From Gammaproteobacteria bacterium (GTDB taxonomy: Bacteria; Pseudomonadota; Gammaproteobacteria; Pseudomonadales; Azotimanducaceae), in contig PBAA01000003.1 in NCBI GenBank assembly GCA_002715785.1, positions 20,191 through 41,875 of the forward strand: DNA of 21,685 nt, read 5' to 3'. Positions 8,494 through 17,052 of this stretch are shown piece by piece. Position 1 is the first letter of the stretch. The number at the start of each line of letters is the position of its first letter. A program made the translations under genes and the position numbers. Under the pieces are notes generated by a model that saw only the letters and a program-made list of their open reading frames with translations, searched no databases and was not told where the DNA came from.

Positions 8494-9729
8494 ATGTCCG
8501 CTCACTTGCCCCATCCCACTGCGTTTCGCTGGTACCTATCTGGGTCAAGCCTTTGGATGACAGCAATCAGCCTTCACGGCTTACTCATTGCGTGGATATT
8601 CGTTGGCATCCTCGAGACTTCGGCTGGCACTTATGCCTGGATTCGATTTTTCATGGAATTGGCGCCGCTAGCGGTATTGCTACTAGGTGGCCTCTGGGCC
8701 GACAGAGCCGATGCACGCAATCTGATTCTCCTGTTAAGTCTGCTTGCCATCGTCCTACCGCTTCTCCTGATTCCGTTCGCCGGTTCGATCACATTACAAG
8801 TCGCCTTCCTATTTGGATTGGGTATGGCCTTATTACAGGCCCTCAGTGACCCAGCTCGTCAATCAATCATCAATCGTGTCACCCGGTTCGACATTCAAAG
8901 GACCGTCACTGTCACAACCGTGATAACCACTTTGGCCGGCCTTGTAGGCGTGTGGATCGGTGGCAAGTTAGAAACGATCGGAATCCGACAAATCCTCGTC
9001 ATTCAGGCCGCCGTGATAGCGGCTTCCGCCTTCGCCCTGGGTAGACTCCCCGCCCTACCGCCCACAATACGCGCTGAGGAGTCTGCTGCTTTAGACCACG
9101 GCCTCATGAGCCGTTTATCTCAAAGTTTCTCGCTCTTTTGGGGCTTTCCATTAATACGGAACGTCATTGGACTTAATTTCCTCTCGTCACTATTTAATGC
9201 CGGTGCATACACCATCGGCGTGCCGTATATCGTGACGCAGGTCTACGAAGGTAACGCTGACTTCTTTGCGGACACAATGATTTGGTTTATGGCAGGGAGC
9301 ATTGGCTCGACCGCATTCCTGCTACTGGTCATGCCTTTGTTGCATCCTGGCCGAACTTTTATCTGTCTTCAGCTAACGCGCGTCGTCATTCTCGCGGCGT
9401 TGTGGTTGCAACCGCCGGTTTGGTTTTTTTTCGTCATCATCTCTTTATGGGGCGTCAATATGGGCATTACCACCACGCTGGTAAGAACCGTTGTACAAGA
9501 GCTAGCTCCCGAAGCTCATCGCGCAAAGATCCTTTCTATTTTCCTCTTAAGCTTCATGGCCAGCGCGCCCCTATCCTCTCTCATGCTTGGTACCTTGGTC
9601 GAGTATACGAACCCGCTGGCCGCCTTACTGCCAGGTATTCCCATCTCGATTGCCATTTTTTTTCTCGGGCTCTACGGAACGGATTTATGGGCCTTCCGTT
9701 CGCCTTCTTCAGACACGCACGATGCTTAG
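8494..9729 (+). CDS. MFS transporter (EntS-like major facilitator)
   Basis: A 411-residue polytopic inner-membrane protein with about twelve hydrophobic segments spread over its length. After the second or third helix there is the characteristic loop L-G-G-L-W-A-D-R-A-D-A-R-N, the MFS GxLaDRxGrr-type motif. Then A-L-S-D-P-A-R-Q-S-I-I-N-R-V, a hallmark of the MFS_3/EntS-like exporters. It probably effluxes a small hydrophobic compound; the substrate cannot be read from the sequence. The start is ATG 8494; a GTG directly upstream is also in frame. No good ribosome binding site is visible. It lies 79 bases behind the oxidoreductase in the same direction and could be co-transcribed with it. Confidence 0.88.
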   Translation: MSAHLPHPTAFRWYLSGSSLWMTAISLHGLLIAWIFVGILETSAGTYAWIRFFMELAPLAVLLLGGLWADRADARNLILLLSLLAIVLPLLLIPFAGSITLQVAFLFGLGMALLQALSDPARQSIINRVTRFDIQRTVTVTTVITTLAGLVGVWIGGKLETIGIRQILVIQAAVIAASAFALGRLPALPPTIRAEESAALDHGLMSRLSQSFSLFWGFPLIRNVIGLNFLSSLFNAGAYTIGVPYIVTQVYEGNADFFADTMIWFMAGSIGSTAFLLLVMPLLHPGRTFICLQLTRVVILAALWLQPPVWFFFVIISLWGVNMGITTTLVRTVVQELAPEAHRAKILSIFLLSFMASAPLSSLMLGTLVEYTNPLAALLPGIPISIAIFFLGLYGTDLWAFRSPSSDTHDA

Positions 9730-9835
9730 ATGGTGAGGCGACAAGAATTCTGCACAATTCCGGCATGGCCGAACGGACAATGCCAGCTCATTTAGACCCT
9801 CTCTTGCAGCCCCTTCCGACCAATAGTTGCTTCAG

Positions 9836-10711
9836 CTAGTCAACTGCAGCTGAGAGCCGTCTGACCTCTTCCGCGACCAGATCCGGACGTTGCATCGGAA
9901 TGAAGTGCGTAAGCTCAGGTAGGTGAATGTCATGACCGTTTTTAAACGCGCCAGCGAGTTCTGGCCAAGTTGGCGACCGCGAAAAATCCATTTCAGCTCG
10001 GTCGCCTTCGGCCCGAAAAGCGCGCATTACTGAAACAGGCTGCTCGACTGCCTCAATCGCTCGATCAATTTGGTATCCCGCACTTCCCATATATATCGAG
10101 GCCTCAACGACAGGCGGGCAACCCAGTTCAAAACCCTTGTTGGTCGGGACGATTCCATATTCGCAATAGTCGTGGAGAACCTCTTCGCGCCATAAACTAA
10201 AGGGGTGGCGGGATCGAAACCGTTCAAACATCTCATCCGCTGACGACCATTCGTTTCGGCGCCGAGCCACCGGATGCTCCGAAGCGTCAGTAAAAGGCCG
10301 GTCCCGCTCCCAGTTCACATAGGCTTCGGGGGGCATGATGACCGGATCGACCAACACGAGCGCTTGGTACCTTTCTGGTTGCTGTGCAGCTGCCTGCGTC
10401 ACGCTATGGCCGCCCATCGAATGGCCAACCCCGATACCACCCGTTAGCTCCGTCGCCTCGGCAAACGCAACCACATCGGCACCGAAAGTACCCCATTCGT
10501 AAGGGCCAACTTTGTCCGAACGGCCATGCCCCCGCATATCCAATGCCAAACAGTGAAAGGCGCCCCCAAGCTCTCGTATCGTCGCGTCCCAGCACCGTGC
10601 GTGGAAGCCTGTCGCGTGTACGAATAGCACGTCGTCTCCCGCTCGATCACCCCACTCGTAATACGTGACGTTGATCCCTCGAATCGATAACTGTCTTTCT
10701 ATCGGTTCCAC
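9836..10711 (-). CDS. alpha/beta hydrolase
   Basis: A 291-residue alpha/beta-hydrolase fold enzyme, probably an esterase or C-C or epoxide-type hydrolase; the substrate is unknown. The oxyanion-hole strand reads V-H-A-T-G-F-H (31-37), followed by D-M-R-G-H-G-R-S-D at about 58-66. The nucleophile elbow G-H-S-M-G-G places Ser98 as nucleophile. A C-terminal L-T-H-F-I-P segment places the catalytic His at about 269, with a candidate acid in AEGDRAEMDFSR before it. It starts with GTG at 10711, supported by an AGGGAAGGA stretch just upstream. It lacks a signal peptide and is therefore cytosolic. It converges on the MFS gene across a 106-base gap that shows only short imperfect inverted repeats. Confidence 0.88.
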   Translation of the reverse strand: MEPIERQLSIRGINVTYYEWGDRAGDDVLFVHATGFHARCWDATIRELGGAFHCLALDMRGHGRSDKVGPYEWGTFGADVVAFAEATELTGGIGVGHSMGGHSVTQAAAQQPERYQALVLVDPVIMPPEAYVNWERDRPFTDASEHPVARRRNEWSSADEMFERFRSRHPFSLWREEVLHDYCEYGIVPTNKGFELGCPPVVEASIYMGSAGYQIDRAIEAVEQPVSVMRAFRAEGDRAEMDFSRSPTWPELAGAFKNGHDIHLPELTHFIPMQRPDLVAEEVRRLSAAVD

Positions 10712-10785
10712 GGTCCTTCCCTAATTCGTCCTAAAGTCTAGCGCTCTATCGACGGTGTTTCATGGCTCGGAGTTCACCGAATGCA

Positions 10786-10791
10786 TACAAT
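10786..10791 (+). promoter_or_regulatory. candidate -10 box directly before idi (leaderless start)
   Basis: TACAAT lies so that the expected transcription start, about seven bases past its end, falls on or next to the idi ATG at 10798. No Shine-Dalgarno sequence is present between them. A good -35 box at 16-18 bases is not visible. This would make idi mRNA leaderless or nearly so. Confidence 0.3.
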
Positions 10792-10797
10792 TAAACG

Positions 10798-11385
10798 ATG
10801 GAAGACCCTACAACAAACAACGAAGTTATCTCCGACGATCACGATTTGCTGATACTGGTTGACTCTGCTGACGAACAAATTGGGGAGCTCGACAAAGAAG
10901 CTTGTCACAACGGCTCCGGCAAACTTCATCGGGCAATCTCAGTCTTTATCTTTAATCACGACGGCGATTTGCTCATCCAGCAACGCCACACGCAAAAACG
11001 ACTCTGGGGCGGTGTATGGTCGAATAGTTGCTGTTCACACCCGCGCGTTGGCGAAGAAACCGACGTTGCGGCCCACAGGCGTGTCGCGGAAGAACTCGGA
11101 TTAAAGACTGACCTAAACTTTCTTTTTAAGTTCGAATATCGTGCCCCCTACGCAGAATTCGGGACCGAACACGAGCTCTGCTCGGTCTATGCGGGACACG
11201 TCGATGGTGAACCCATCGTCAACACGACCGAAATTCAGGCATGGGAATGGGTCCCGTCCTCTGATCTAAATCAACGTGTTGAACAAAGGCCGAAAGATTT
11301 TACGCCCTGGCTTCAAATCGAATGGGCACGCATTAACGCCGAGTTTTCAGACGATTTGCGTTGCGGTTTTCGACGAACCCCGTGA
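10798..11385 (+). CDS. idi: isopentenyl-diphosphate delta-isomerase, type 1
   Basis: This Nudix-fold cytosolic enzyme interconverts isopentenyl and dimethylallyl diphosphate, the first balancing step of isoprenoid building blocks. Family landmarks are K-L-H-R-A with metal-binding His44 and an upstream His37, the W-S-N-S-C-C-S-H-P segment with catalytic Cys79 and metal-ligand His81, the Nudix-like helix AAHRRVAEELGL (91-102), and G-T-E-H-E-L with Glu124 and Glu126 equivalent to the metal/catalytic glutamates Glu114 and Glu116 of the E. coli enzyme. The 195-residue length is normal. All key residues seem intact, so it should be active. It is monocistronic, divergent from the hydrolase gene and convergent with the enoyl-CoA hydratase gene. 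Confidence 0.95.
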   Translation: MEDPTTNNEVISDDHDLLILVDSADEQIGELDKEACHNGSGKLHRAISVFIFNHDGDLLIQQRHTQKRLWGGVWSNSCCSHPRVGEETDVAAHRRVAEELGLKTDLNFLFKFEYRAPYAEFGTEHELCSVYAGHVDGEPIVNTTEIQAWEWVPSSDLNQRVEQRPKDFTPWLQIEWARINAEFSDDLRCGFRRTP

Positions 11386-11410
11386 TCAACTACTCGCTCT
11401 CTTAACGCGT

Positions 11411-12136
11411 CTACGTAACTGCACGCGGCGGCGACCCAGTGCGCTCCGTTGCCTGCGTGGCCCGATCAAACCACGCGTCCGCGTTCTCGTCGTCATATGC
11501 CCGTAGAGTTGTCTTAATTCGCTCGAGTGCTTGATCGGGATAGTCGACCAGTTCTTCCACCAGCGCTATTGCCTCGGCGACAACGCTGCCTTCTTTTGGA
11601 GCGGCGTAGGCGACACCCATTTCTACTAATTCACGACCATAAAAGCGGTGCCCGGTTAGCGCAAGTCTCGCCGTGATGGCCGCGGAGTGTCGAAGACGTA
11701 GCCACGCCATGTTGTAAGGTGCGGCCATTCCTTGCCGCACTTCACCCACTTGCAGAAACGACTCACGACCGACGAACATCAAGTCCCCGGCGAGCGCAAG
11801 TGCCGCGCCACCATTGATGGCGAACCGTTCGAGCGCTACCACCAGCGGTTTTTTCGATTGAAATAGTGCCTTGTGCGTTGCGCGCCAAATATCGCCAAAT
11901 CGAACCAACCACTCAGGAGGAGGATCCGCGTTGAACTCCTTCAGGTCGAGACCCGAACAGAAAGCGCCGTCAGCGCCTCGTAACAGGACGACTTGTATTT
12001 GAGGATCCGAATTGATCGTTCGAAGACCATCGGCCAGTGCGAGTCCTAAAGGTCCGTTGATCGCGTTACGCCGTTCCGGGCGATTAAGGATCAACTCAGC
12101 CCAACGTCCGTGCACCACGATTTCCACTTCCCGCAT
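11411..12136 (-). CDS. enoyl-CoA hydratase/isomerase family protein
   Basis: A 241-residue crotonase-fold protein. Features are the N-terminal strand-rich domain with L-N-R-P-E-R-R-N-A-I-N (18-28), the first oxyanion-hole loop G-A-F-C-S-G-L-D-L (about 57-65) and the second G-G-A-A-L-A-L-A-G-D. The segment following it, V-G-E-V-R-Q-G-M, contains one glutamate near the catalytic position of hydratases. Hydratase, isomerase and other crotonase reactions cannot be separated by sequence alone. It is cytosolic. It begins 10 bases after the stop of the EamA transporter gene, so the two probably share an mRNA. Confidence 0.87.
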   Translation of the reverse strand: MREVEIVVHGRWAELILNRPERRNAINGPLGLALADGLRTINSDPQIQVVLLRGADGAFCSGLDLKEFNADPPPEWLVRFGDIWRATHKALFQSKKPLVVALERFAINGGAALALAGDLMFVGRESFLQVGEVRQGMAAPYNMAWLRLRHSAAITARLALTGHRFYGRELVEMGVAYAAPKEGSVVAEAIALVEELVDYPDQALERIKTTLRAYDDENADAWFDRATQATERTGSPPRAVT

Positions 12137-12146
12137 ATGAGTCCTG

Positions 12147-13046
12147 TTAGATAAGCAGCAGCATTAGACCAAAAACGACGGCGCCTGCACCGAGCAACTC
12201 GCCGATACTTACTTTTTCACGAAACACAACCAAAGTAACCAAAAAAGCAAAAAGTAACTCGATCTGGCCCAGTGCACGCACATACGCCGCTCGTTCCAAC
12301 GTCATTGCGGTAAACCAACCAGCGGACGCTAACATTCCCGCCAACCCAACCCAAATGCCCCGTTTCCAAACTTGGCCAATGAGCACCAGGCTGTTCCGAT
12401 TACGCCAAAAAAGGTAAGTGCCCATGCCAACGGTTTGGATGGTCGTCGCAGCAACCAAAGTAATCGATGCCCGAACCAAAAAATCCCCACTTGGTAACGA
12501 CAATGCGGCTCCTCGATACAACACGGCGGAAATACCAAACCCGGCGCCGGCCGCCACCCCATACCAAAGTGCCGGCCCAGGCCCTGAATGCAACAGCGCC
12601 CGCCAACCGTCCGGAGTCGACAACAGGACAACGCCCAATAAGCTCACGAGAATTCCAGCCAACGCGACCGGACTCATGCTTTCGCCTAGGATGATCGTGG
12701 CAAACAACGCCGCTTGTACGGTCTCTGTTTTGGAGTACGCGGTTCCCGCGGCAAAATTTCGCGTTTGAAACGACCGAAGCAACGCCACGGTACCCACGAT
12801 CTGGCAGACAGCTCCAACCAAGACATAACCCGCAAAGTCCCAAGAAACTGCTGGTAGTTGGAATCCAAACCAAGCCAGTGCGGCAAAGTACATCCACGCA
12901 AAAGGAACGGCGTAGCAAAAGCGAACGTAAGCCGCCTCGGTCGGATCCAAGACCGAAGTCAACTGCTGTTGCAACGCGGTACGCAGGTTTTGCAACAACG
13001 CAGCCGCAATCGTTATCGGTATCCAGAGCTCCAACACGAATCCCAT
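12147..13046 (-). CDS. EamA (DMT superfamily) transporter
   Basis: A 299-residue inner-membrane protein with about ten hydrophobic helices arranged as two EamA repeats. The first repeat ends around A-L-A-G-I-L-V-S-L-L-G-V-V-L (near 129-142); the second ends with the C-terminal L-G-A-G-A-V-V-F-G-L-M-L-L-L-I. The T-A-Y-S-K-T-E segment in the middle of repeat one is typical of this group of drug/metabolite transporters. The substrate is unknown. The ATG at 13046 lacks a strong ribosome binding site. It is the first gene of a pair with the crotonase gene. The 201-base gap to the divergent rubrerythrin must hold both promoters. Confidence 0.87.
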   Translation of the reverse strand: MGFVLELWIPITIAAALLQNLRTALQQQLTSVLDPTEAAYVRFCYAVPFAWMYFAALAWFGFQLPAVSWDFAGYVLVGAVCQIVGTVALLRSFQTRNFAAGTAYSKTETVQAALFATIILGESMSPVALAGILVSLLGVVLLSTPDGWRALLHSGPGPALWYGVAAGAGFGISAVLYRGAALSLPSGDFLVRASITLVAATTIQTVGMGTYLFWRNRNSLVLIGQVWKRGIWVGLAGMLASAGWFTAMTLERAAYVRALGQIELLFAFLVTLVVFREKVSIGELLGAGAVVFGLMLLLI

Positions 13047-13247
13047 TCGTTTCGGTCGAGTCTACCAATCGCTTTCGACCCGGTTCAGCATAATTCTTCT
13101 CCGGCAAGCCACGCTCCTGTTACTGTATTAACGGAACCGCATTGATAGGATGGTCGCCGGACCGCGTACTCGGTTATAAATAGAAATCGTTTCGACAAAC
13201 CGTATACTGGTCTGGGTCAGTCGATCGTTAGATAAAGGGATAGAGCC

Positions 13248-13664
13248 ATGGATCTTAATGACAGCAATACGCTGCAAAATCTAAAGGACGCATTCGCTGG
13301 GGAATCGCAAGCGAATCGTCGTTACCTGTACTTTGCCGCAAAGGCCGACGTCGAGGGCGAAAATGATGTTGCGTTGGTCTTCAGATCCACGGCCGAAGGC
13401 GAAACCGGACACGCGCACGGCCACCTCGAATATATGGAGGCGGTCGGCGATCCTGCAACCGGATTACCAATTGGCACGACCAGCGACAACCTGAAGGCCG
13501 CCGTGGCCGGGGAAACGCACGAGTACACGGACATGTACCCGGGCATGGCCGCAACCGCACGAGACGAGGGGTTCGATGAAATTGCCGATTGGTTCGAAAC
13601 CCTAGCGAAAGCTGAACGGTCGCACGCTAATCGCTTTCAAAAAGCGTTAGACGCGATGGAATGA
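13248..13664 (+). CDS. rubrerythrin, single-domain (no rubredoxin domain)
   Basis: A 138-residue ferritin-like four-helix protein with a probable diiron centre; rubrerythrins reduce hydrogen peroxide. Putative iron ligands are Glu19 (AGES), Glu52 and His55 (GETGH), Glu89 and Glu92 (GETHEY), and Glu123 with His126 (AERSH). The C-terminal CxxC rubredoxin domain of classical rubrerythrin is missing, so electrons must come from a partner, a role the neighbouring Fe-S protein could fill (inference). AGGGA precedes the ATG by about eight bases. A TATACT at 13203-13208 is a possible -10 box, but no good -35 box is seen. A strong terminator follows the gene, and the next two genes complete a redox trio. 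Confidence 0.9.
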   Translation: MDLNDSNTLQNLKDAFAGESQANRRYLYFAAKADVEGENDVALVFRSTAEGETGHAHGHLEYMEAVGDPATGLPIGTTSDNLKAAVAGETHEYTDMYPGMAATARDEGFDEIADWFETLAKAERSHANRFQKALDAME

Positions 13665-13680
13665 CACTCTGGCAAACTTG

Positions 13681-13707
13681 AAAAAGGGGCCCAACGGCCC
13701 CTTTTTT
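13681..13707 (+). terminator. strong intrinsic terminator after the rubrerythrin gene
   Basis: The arms AAAAAGGGGCC (13681-13691) and GGCCCCTTTTT (13696-13706) form a perfect stem with a four-base loop CAAC, followed by a T run. The A/T symmetry would also permit termination on the minus strand. It ends five bases before the first ATG of the Fe-S protein gene. Confidence 0.93.
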
Positions 13708-13711
13708 CGTA

Positions 13712-15058
13712 ATGGAAAAGATTATGCCGGTTCGAGAAGGTAACCTCGAAGCACCCAAACGCCAACCAATCGATTGGCAAAGCGACACCTATGTCGACCA
13801 TAACGAAGTTGATGCAGAACTTGAAAGGGTTTACGGGATCTGCCACGGATGTAGACGTTGTGTCAGTCTTTGTAACGCGTTTCCGACACTGTTCGACCTC
13901 GTCGACGATTCAGACACGTTGGAAGTCGACGGGGTTGACCAATCGGATTACGGCAAGGTGGTCGACGAGTGCTACTTGTGTGACCTCTGCGCCGAAACCA
14001 AATGCCCCTATGTTCCGCCACATGAATGGGCCGTGGACTTTCCTCACTTGATGCTGAGAGCCAAAGCTCGAAAGTTCGTGGAGGAAGGCGCTTCATGGCG
14101 CGACCGACTGATCGCTAGCACCGGTACGCTATTCCAACTGGGGTCGCATCCCGTCACGGCTCCCGTCATGGACCTGATTCAAAGTAACAAGCCGTTGCGA
14201 AAACTCGGCGAACGCGTTGCCGGGATACACGCCAAAGCGCCCTTACCACAATTTAAGCGGAAAACTCTCAACCGTCGGGTCGAAGAGGAAATCGGCACCG
14301 ATCTTGAAGTACTTCCAGGTACTAATACCACAGGCAAAGTCGCGATCTATGTCACCTGTTATGGAAATCATAGTGAACCTGAGATCGTTCAAGCCCTCAT
14401 TCGTGTGCTGATCCATAACGGTGTGCCGGTACGAATACTTAAGAATAGTGTGTGCTGCGGGATGGCCAAGTTCGAACTAGGGGACCTCTCCGCCGTTGCC
14501 GCACAAAAAAACAAAAATTTACCTGTTTTCACACAGGCGATCGATGAAGGCTACGATCTGATGTCCATTGTTCCATCATGTACGTTGATGTACCGGCAAG
14601 AGATTCCGTTCATGTTTCCCGAAGATGACGACGTCATGACGGTTAAATCAGCCTTTTTTGACCCCTTCGAGTTTCTTCTCGCACGCTATAGGGATGGCCT
14701 GGCACGTACCGATTTCGTCGAACCATTAGGGACTGTGGCCTACCACGCCGCCTGCCACCAAAGGGTCCAGAACATCGGGCAAAAGACGCGCGAGTTTTTG
14801 TCTCTTGTGCCCAACACGGAGGTATCGATCATTGAACGCTGTTCGGGTCACGACGGAACCTACGCCGTAAAAACGGAAACGCACGAGGCCGCGATGAAAA
14901 TCGCACGCCCTGTGATTCGGCAAGTCACTCAAGCGAATGCCAACACGTACGGATCCGACTGCCCGATGGCGGGACGCCTCATACAGCATGGCAAAGATGA
15001 TGGTTCACGATCAGAACATCCAATCATGATGCTGTCTCGTGCATACGGATTGTCCTGA
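13712..15058 (+). CDS. (Fe-S)-binding protein with two [4Fe-4S] motifs and CCG domains (GlpC/HdrD-like)
   Basis: A 448-residue soluble electron carrier or oxidoreductase subunit related to GlpC/GlcF and heterodisulfide reductase subunit D. The N-terminal half has two ferredoxin-type cluster motifs: Cys44, 47, 50, 54 (CHGCRRC, spacing 2-2-3) and Cys87, 90, 93, 98 (CYLCDLC then CP, spacing 2-2-4). The C-terminal part carries cysteine-rich CCG-type motifs: V-C-C-G-M, P-S-C, A-A-C-H, E-R-C-S-G and D-C-P-M, which in HdrB/D ligate a noncubane cluster. No membrane helices are seen. ATG 13724 is an alternative start; neither has a good Shine-Dalgarno. The natural partners are the flanking rubrerythrin and DUF3501. 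The exact reaction is unknown. Confidence 0.9.
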   Translation: MEKIMPVREGNLEAPKRQPIDWQSDTYVDHNEVDAELERVYGICHGCRRCVSLCNAFPTLFDLVDDSDTLEVDGVDQSDYGKVVDECYLCDLCAETKCPYVPPHEWAVDFPHLMLRAKARKFVEEGASWRDRLIASTGTLFQLGSHPVTAPVMDLIQSNKPLRKLGERVAGIHAKAPLPQFKRKTLNRRVEEEIGTDLEVLPGTNTTGKVAIYVTCYGNHSEPEIVQALIRVLIHNGVPVRILKNSVCCGMAKFELGDLSAVAAQKNKNLPVFTQAIDEGYDLMSIVPSCTLMYRQEIPFMFPEDDDVMTVKSAFFDPFEFLLARYRDGLARTDFVEPLGTVAYHAACHQRVQNIGQKTREFLSLVPNTEVSIIERCSGHDGTYAVKTETHEAAMKIARPVIRQVTQANANTYGSDCPMAGRLIQHGKDDGSRSEHPIMMLSRAYGLS

Positions 15059-15639
15059 TGGAGAAACTCTCTCGGGCAGGGCTTTGGAGTCTCGAGGAAT
15101 ATGCAATCGAACGTGAGTCTTTTAGGCAACAGGTAATTGCCCACAAGCAAGCTCGACGCATCGCGCTATCTTCACACGCGACACTTCTTTTTGAAGACTT
15201 CCTGACGATGAAGTATCAAGTTCAAGAGATGCTGCGAGTCGAGCGAATTTTCGAACCCGCCGCCGTTGAGGAAGAAATCGCCGCGTACAATCCACTGATT
15301 CCAGACGGCTCGAATTGGAAAGCCACGCTGTTGTTCGAATACCCCGACCCGGCGTTGCGCGCAAAAGCACTATCACAATTGCGAGGCATCGAGCATATGG
15401 TCTGGATTGATGTTGAAGGCTTTCCCCGGCACTTCGCCATTGCCAACGAAGACCTCGACCGCACCAACGCCAGCAAAACTGCGGCCGTGCACTTTTTACG
15501 ATTCGAATTTACGACCAACGAAATCGCAGCAATACATAGCCACCAATTGATTCGGTTAGGGATCGAACACGAGGCTATGTTCTGCGAGACGGTTTTAGAC
15601 GATGGCGCTCGCCGGTCTCTACTTGAAGATTTTGATTGA
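15058..15639 (+). CDS. DUF3501 family protein
   Basis: A 193-residue cytosolic protein with the features of DUF3501. It begins with L-S-R-A-G-L-W-S-L-E-E-Y and includes R-I-A-L-S-S-H-A-T-L-L-F-E-D near residues 35-48, and L-R-F-E-F near 148-152. The function of this family is unknown. Its start overlaps the stop of the Fe-S gene by one base (TGATG), so the two are translationally coupled, and it is part of the recurring rubrerythrin / Fe-S protein / DUF3501 neighbourhood. There is no signal peptide, cysteine motif or other metal-binding pattern I could name with confidence. Confidence 0.85.
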   Translation: MEKLSRAGLWSLEEYAIERESFRQQVIAHKQARRIALSSHATLLFEDFLTMKYQVQEMLRVERIFEPAAVEEEIAAYNPLIPDGSNWKATLLFEYPDPALRAKALSQLRGIEHMVWIDVEGFPRHFAIANEDLDRTNASKTAAVHFLRFEFTTNEIAAIHSHQLIRLGIEHEAMFCETVLDDGARRSLLEDFD

Positions 15640-15661
15640 ACTCACGTGAAGACCCAGGCGC

Positions 15662-16879
15662 TCATGCCCGAAGGTGCTCGGCACGATAATCGGCGAACCG
15701 CTCGTCTAAGTCGCTACGCTTAAAGCCAAAGCGACTTAAACTGTAGTCATGATGTCCGTGCTGCCCTTTGCCGTTCTGAGTCAGGTGGTGCTCCACCTTC
15801 TGCTCGAACATCGCCGTAGCCGACAACCCGGTAAATTCTACGATCCGACGAACAACTTCCGCGGGGCAACTCACTAGTTCTTTGTAATGAATATCAATAA
15901 AGCGGGCGTCTAAGTCAGCATTCTGTTTCCTCAGCCGAAGGGTATTCACGAGGCCGCGACTCCACTGCTCTACGGTATCGCGTCCTATTTCCCATTCATC
16001 TACCGCATCACTGAAAGCCGATCTGAGAGCGACCGAAAGGCTTGCCATGGACGGGATCACTTCAGCTGGATCCCGGTGCAGTTGGATAAACCTTGCATCG
16101 GGATACACGCTTTCCAGTGCCTCCAAACCGAGCATATGCCCAGGCGCTTTTAACAACCAACGCGCCTCCTGCTCGCCACATTGCAGAACCTTTAAATACC
16201 TCTCGTGCCATTGATAAGCCGGTTCCCAATCGCACGTCTGTAGCCACTCGTTGTACGCAGAGACACGATGTGCCGCATGAAATTGGATGCTACGCATGGC
16301 GTGCGCCTGAATGGTCACGCATTCGTGAGGCAACCGTGCGCCAAGACGATGAATGCCCTTCAAATTAGGTGCCATCCGATTGACCAAATTGATCTGGGCC
16401 GCCGCGGCCACAGTCCGATACAGGTCCATGGGGCCTCGGCTGGGTGTGAATGTTGATTCCCAAAACCGCGGTGCACGCAACGAACTATGCTGAGCCAAAA
16501 CTTCATGCAACAGAGTCGAACCCGTCCGCGGCAAACCGAGAATGAATATTGGCTGGCGAACAGTCTGCGAACCAATACGAGGATCGTTCTGCCATACCGC
16601 TTCGAAGCGTAACCGATTGCACAAGAGCCGCATCAGATACCACCTACCCGCCAGCCGCCCGACCGGGTTAAGCGTAGAAGTTTCATCGAATCCTTCGAGC
16701 AAGAGATCGAGGGGTTCAATAAAGTCCATCGCACCAAAATCTTGAAACCCTGTCGCCGTACGGGCTCCATCCAAGAGGTCTTCCCGATCGAAAAGTGCTT
16801 CAAAAACGTTCTGGTGGATACCCGCAGCCAGCCCCTTGTTGACCCAGGCGATCCACTTTTGTTCACTTGGATCCTGCAC
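15662..16879 (-). CDS. sulfotransferase family protein
   Basis: A 405-residue protein of the PAPS-dependent sulfotransferase superfamily. A 5'-phosphosulfate loop reads F-I-L-G-L-P-R-T-G-S-T at residues 112-122. A second motif, R-F-I-Q-L-H-R-D-P-A-E-V-I-P-S (around 261-275), holds the conserved Arg and Ser that bind the 3'-phosphate. Acceptor substrates of bacterial members are mostly unknown, and some family members act on lipids or polysaccharides (general knowledge). The frame opens right after a stop (TGA directly upstream of the GTG at 16879), so this GTG is the earliest start; the ribosome binding site is weak. It is convergent with DUF3501 and separated from the M28-like gene by 180 bases. 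Confidence 0.85.
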   Translation of the reverse strand: MQDPSEQKWIAWVNKGLAAGIHQNVFEALFDREDLLDGARTATGFQDFGAMDFIEPLDLLLEGFDETSTLNPVGRLAGRWYLMRLLCNRLRFEAVWQNDPRIGSQTVRQPIFILGLPRTGSTLLHEVLAQHSSLRAPRFWESTFTPSRGPMDLYRTVAAAAQINLVNRMAPNLKGIHRLGARLPHECVTIQAHAMRSIQFHAAHRVSAYNEWLQTCDWEPAYQWHERYLKVLQCGEQEARWLLKAPGHMLGLEALESVYPDARFIQLHRDPAEVIPSMASLSVALRSAFSDAVDEWEIGRDTVEQWSRGLVNTLRLRKQNADLDARFIDIHYKELVSCPAEVVRRIVEFTGLSATAMFEQKVEHHLTQNGKGQHGHHDYSLSRFGFKRSDLDERFADYRAEHLRA

Positions 16880-17052
16880 TCAACTTGCGCTCACTGGATC
16901 TACACCTGCCCTTACTGTCTGGTTATTCGTCATTTAACGGAGCCGCGAACAACCTCCCGATGGTGAAAAAGTATTATGCCAGTCGATGACTCAGGAGTAT
17001 TAGACGCCGAGCGACCAACCGCGGTTTTCTTTATACCCGCTGAGGTAATCTT

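Noticed and set aside
9745..9784. Inverted repeats (GAATT/AATTC and GGCAT/ATGCC) between the MFS and hydrolase genes as a terminator
   Set aside because: Short stems with loops of 6 and 13 bases and no T tract; indistinguishable from chance.
12400..13107. 235-residue minus-strand ORF overlapping the EamA gene
   Set aside because: It is an alternative frame of the EamA gene; the EamA frame has regular membrane helices, this one is Arg- and Cys-rich without pattern.
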